Source: Nakamurella lactea DSM 19367
GTDB taxonomy: Bacteria; Actinomycetota; Actinomycetes; Mycobacteriales; Nakamurellaceae
Length of the DNA stretch: 64,000 nucleotides
Direction: 5' to 3'
NCBI RefSeq assembly: GCF_000426645.1
Contig: NZ_AUFT01000019.1
Span: 62,001 to 126,000, forward strand
Made by a program: the position numbers and the translations under genes. Under the pieces are notes generated by a model. It saw only the letters and a program-made list of their open reading frames with translations, made no database searches and was not told where the DNA came from. Shown one piece after another: positions 63,000 through 64,000 of this stretch. Numbering within the stretch: the stretch's first letter is position 1; every line of letters starts with the position of its first letter.

Positions 63000-64000
63000 A
63001 TGACGCACAAGAGATGGAAGGTCGCGACGATCGCGGCGGTGGCGGCATCCTCGCTGCTTCTCGCCTCCTGCAGCAAGGCCAGCGACAACGCCACCGACAC
63101 CAGTTCGGCCGCAGCCGAGACCTCCGCGACCGCGGCGGAGACGTCGGCCGAAACCACCGCCGGTGCCTCCGATTCGGCCGCCGCGTCCGATTCGGCCGGT
63201 GCCTCGGACTCGGCCGGTGCCTCGGACTCGGCCGGTGCCTCCGGCTCCGCCGCAGCCTCCGGCAGCAACGTCGAGCCCGGCTGTGTGCCGACCACCAAGG
63301 AGAAGCCGTACATCGCCATCGTGTCCAAGGGCTTCCAGCACCAGTTCTGGCAGGCGGTGAAGAAGGGCGCCGAGCAGGAAGCGGCCAAGGAGGGCGCGAC
63401 CATCTCCTTCGACGGCCCCGCCTCCGAATCGGATGTCCAGCCGCAGCTGGACATGCTCAAGACGGCGCTCACCAAGAAGCCGGACGCCATCGGGTTCGCG
63501 GCGCTGGATTCCAAGGCATCCGAGCCGATCCTGAAGCAGGCGCAGGAGCAGAAGATCCCGGTGATCGCGTTCGACTCCGGTGTCGACTCCGATATCCCGT
63601 TGACCACCGCCGCCACCGACAACAAGGCCGCGGCGGCGGAAGCCGCCAAGCACATGGCCGAACTGATCGGCAACAAGGGCACCGTCGGCCTGGTGATTCA
63701 CGACCAGACGTCGCTGTCGGGCATCGACCGGCGCGACGGCTTCGTCGAGTGGATGAAGGAGAACGCGCCCGACGTCAAGCTTCTCGAACCGCAGTACGGT
63801 GGCGGCGACGCGACCAAGTCGGCTGACCTGACCAAGGCGATCATCGCCGCCAACCCGGACATCGCCGGGATCTACGCCTCCAACGAGGGCTCGGCCATCG
63901 GTGTGGTGAAGGGCGTCGAGGAGTCCGGCAAGAAGGGCATCAACATTGTCGGTTTCGACTCCAGTGAGGCCCAGATGACGGCAATCCGCTCGGGTGTCCA
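63000..64000 (+). CDS. Sugar ABC transporter substrate-binding lipoprotein (3' partial)
   Basis: The gene runs off the window, about 333 residues seen. ATG 63000 follows AAGGAG. Lipobox SLLLASC (Cys24), then a Ser/Ala/Asp linker with SAGASD repeats (about residues 50-80), then a Periplasmic_binding_4 domain (PYIAIVSKGFQHQFWQAVKK, PVIAFDSGVDSDI, IYASNEGSAIGV). It binds a sugar, most likely L-fucose given the operon: AKR, FucU, ATPase and permease all lie upstream on the same strand. Confidence 0.9.
   Translation, partial: MTHKRWKVATIAAVAASSLLLASCSKASDNATDTSSAAAETSATAAETSAETTAGASDSAAASDSAGASDSAGASDSAGASGSAAASGSNVEPGCVPTTKEKPYIAIVSKGFQHQFWQAVKKGAEQEAAKEGATISFDGPASESDVQPQLDMLKTALTKKPDAIGFAALDSKASEPILKQAQEQKIPVIAFDSGVDSDIPLTTAATDNKAAAAEAAKHMAELIGNKGTVGLVIHDQTSLSGIDRRDGFVEWMKENAPDVKLLEPQYGGGDATKSADLTKAIIAANPDIAGIYASNEGSAIGVVKGVEESGKKGINIVGFDSSEAQMTAIRSGV

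Overview
The window is GC-rich, densely packed DNA from a Gram-positive actinomycete (Actinomycetota). The evidence is an L,D-transpeptidase, a resuscitation-promoting factor under a cyclic-di-AMP (ydaO-type) riboswitch, the septation protein SepH, and actinobacterial families such as DUF2786, DUF3027, DUF2771, DUF2530, DUF2537 and DUF2630. A Nakamurella- or Frankia-like lineage would fit, but the genus cannot be fixed from this sequence. No rRNA, tRNA, CRISPR array, intact transposase or integrase was found.

Region 1 (1-15 kb) holds a partial L,D-transpeptidase, a DUF2786 / metallopeptidase-like pair, a TetR gene with DUF2461, a TetR/MFS efflux pair and a second MFS exporter. These are followed by a molybdate uptake operon (HTH-Mop regulator, modA, modB, modC), two HAD phosphatases, the riboswitch-controlled rpf gene and a cold-shock protein.

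Region 2 (15-30 kb) looks like a conserved actinobacterial core: DUF2771 lipoprotein, MFS protein with a long Pro/Tyr-rich N-terminus, DUF3027, a very large GHKL (sacsin-like) ATPase, DUF2530, MFS, DUF2630, a SpoU rRNA methyltransferase and DUF2537. A GH92 alpha-mannosidase gene sits inside it. From memory of Mycobacterium (cspB ... Rv0881, Rv0882, sepH/Rv0883c), sepH should directly follow DUF2537. Here it appears about 23 kb later (53.0-54.1 kb), so 30-53 kb looks like inserted accessory DNA.

Region 3 (30-53 kb, accessory) contains OsmC and a complete sialic acid island: GntR/FadR regulator, Dpp-type ABC transporter, N-acetylneuraminate lyase, ROK kinase and NanE epimerase. A YhhN protein follows, then a translationally coupled six-gene operon made of an ABC importer, a glycerophosphodiesterase and an inositol-monophosphatase-like enzyme. 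A heterodimeric ABC exporter closes the region. The 3' end of one exporter gene is duplicated as a 180-bp direct repeat. The two repeat copies flank about 2 kb of visibly AT-richer DNA with a secreted protein gene (apparently frameshifted) and an acidic cytoplasmic partner, neither of which I recognise. This is the most unusual part of the window.

Region 4 (54-64 kb) is an L-fucose-type catabolic cluster: isomerase-family protein, 2-keto-3-deoxy-L-fuconate dehydrogenase-like SDR, L-fuconate dehydratase, aldo/keto reductase, FucU mutarotase and an Rbs-type ABC importer whose binding-protein gene runs off the end. With the GH92 mannosidase and the sialic acid genes, the window suggests a bacterium that scavenges sugars from glycoproteins or mucin-like glycans.
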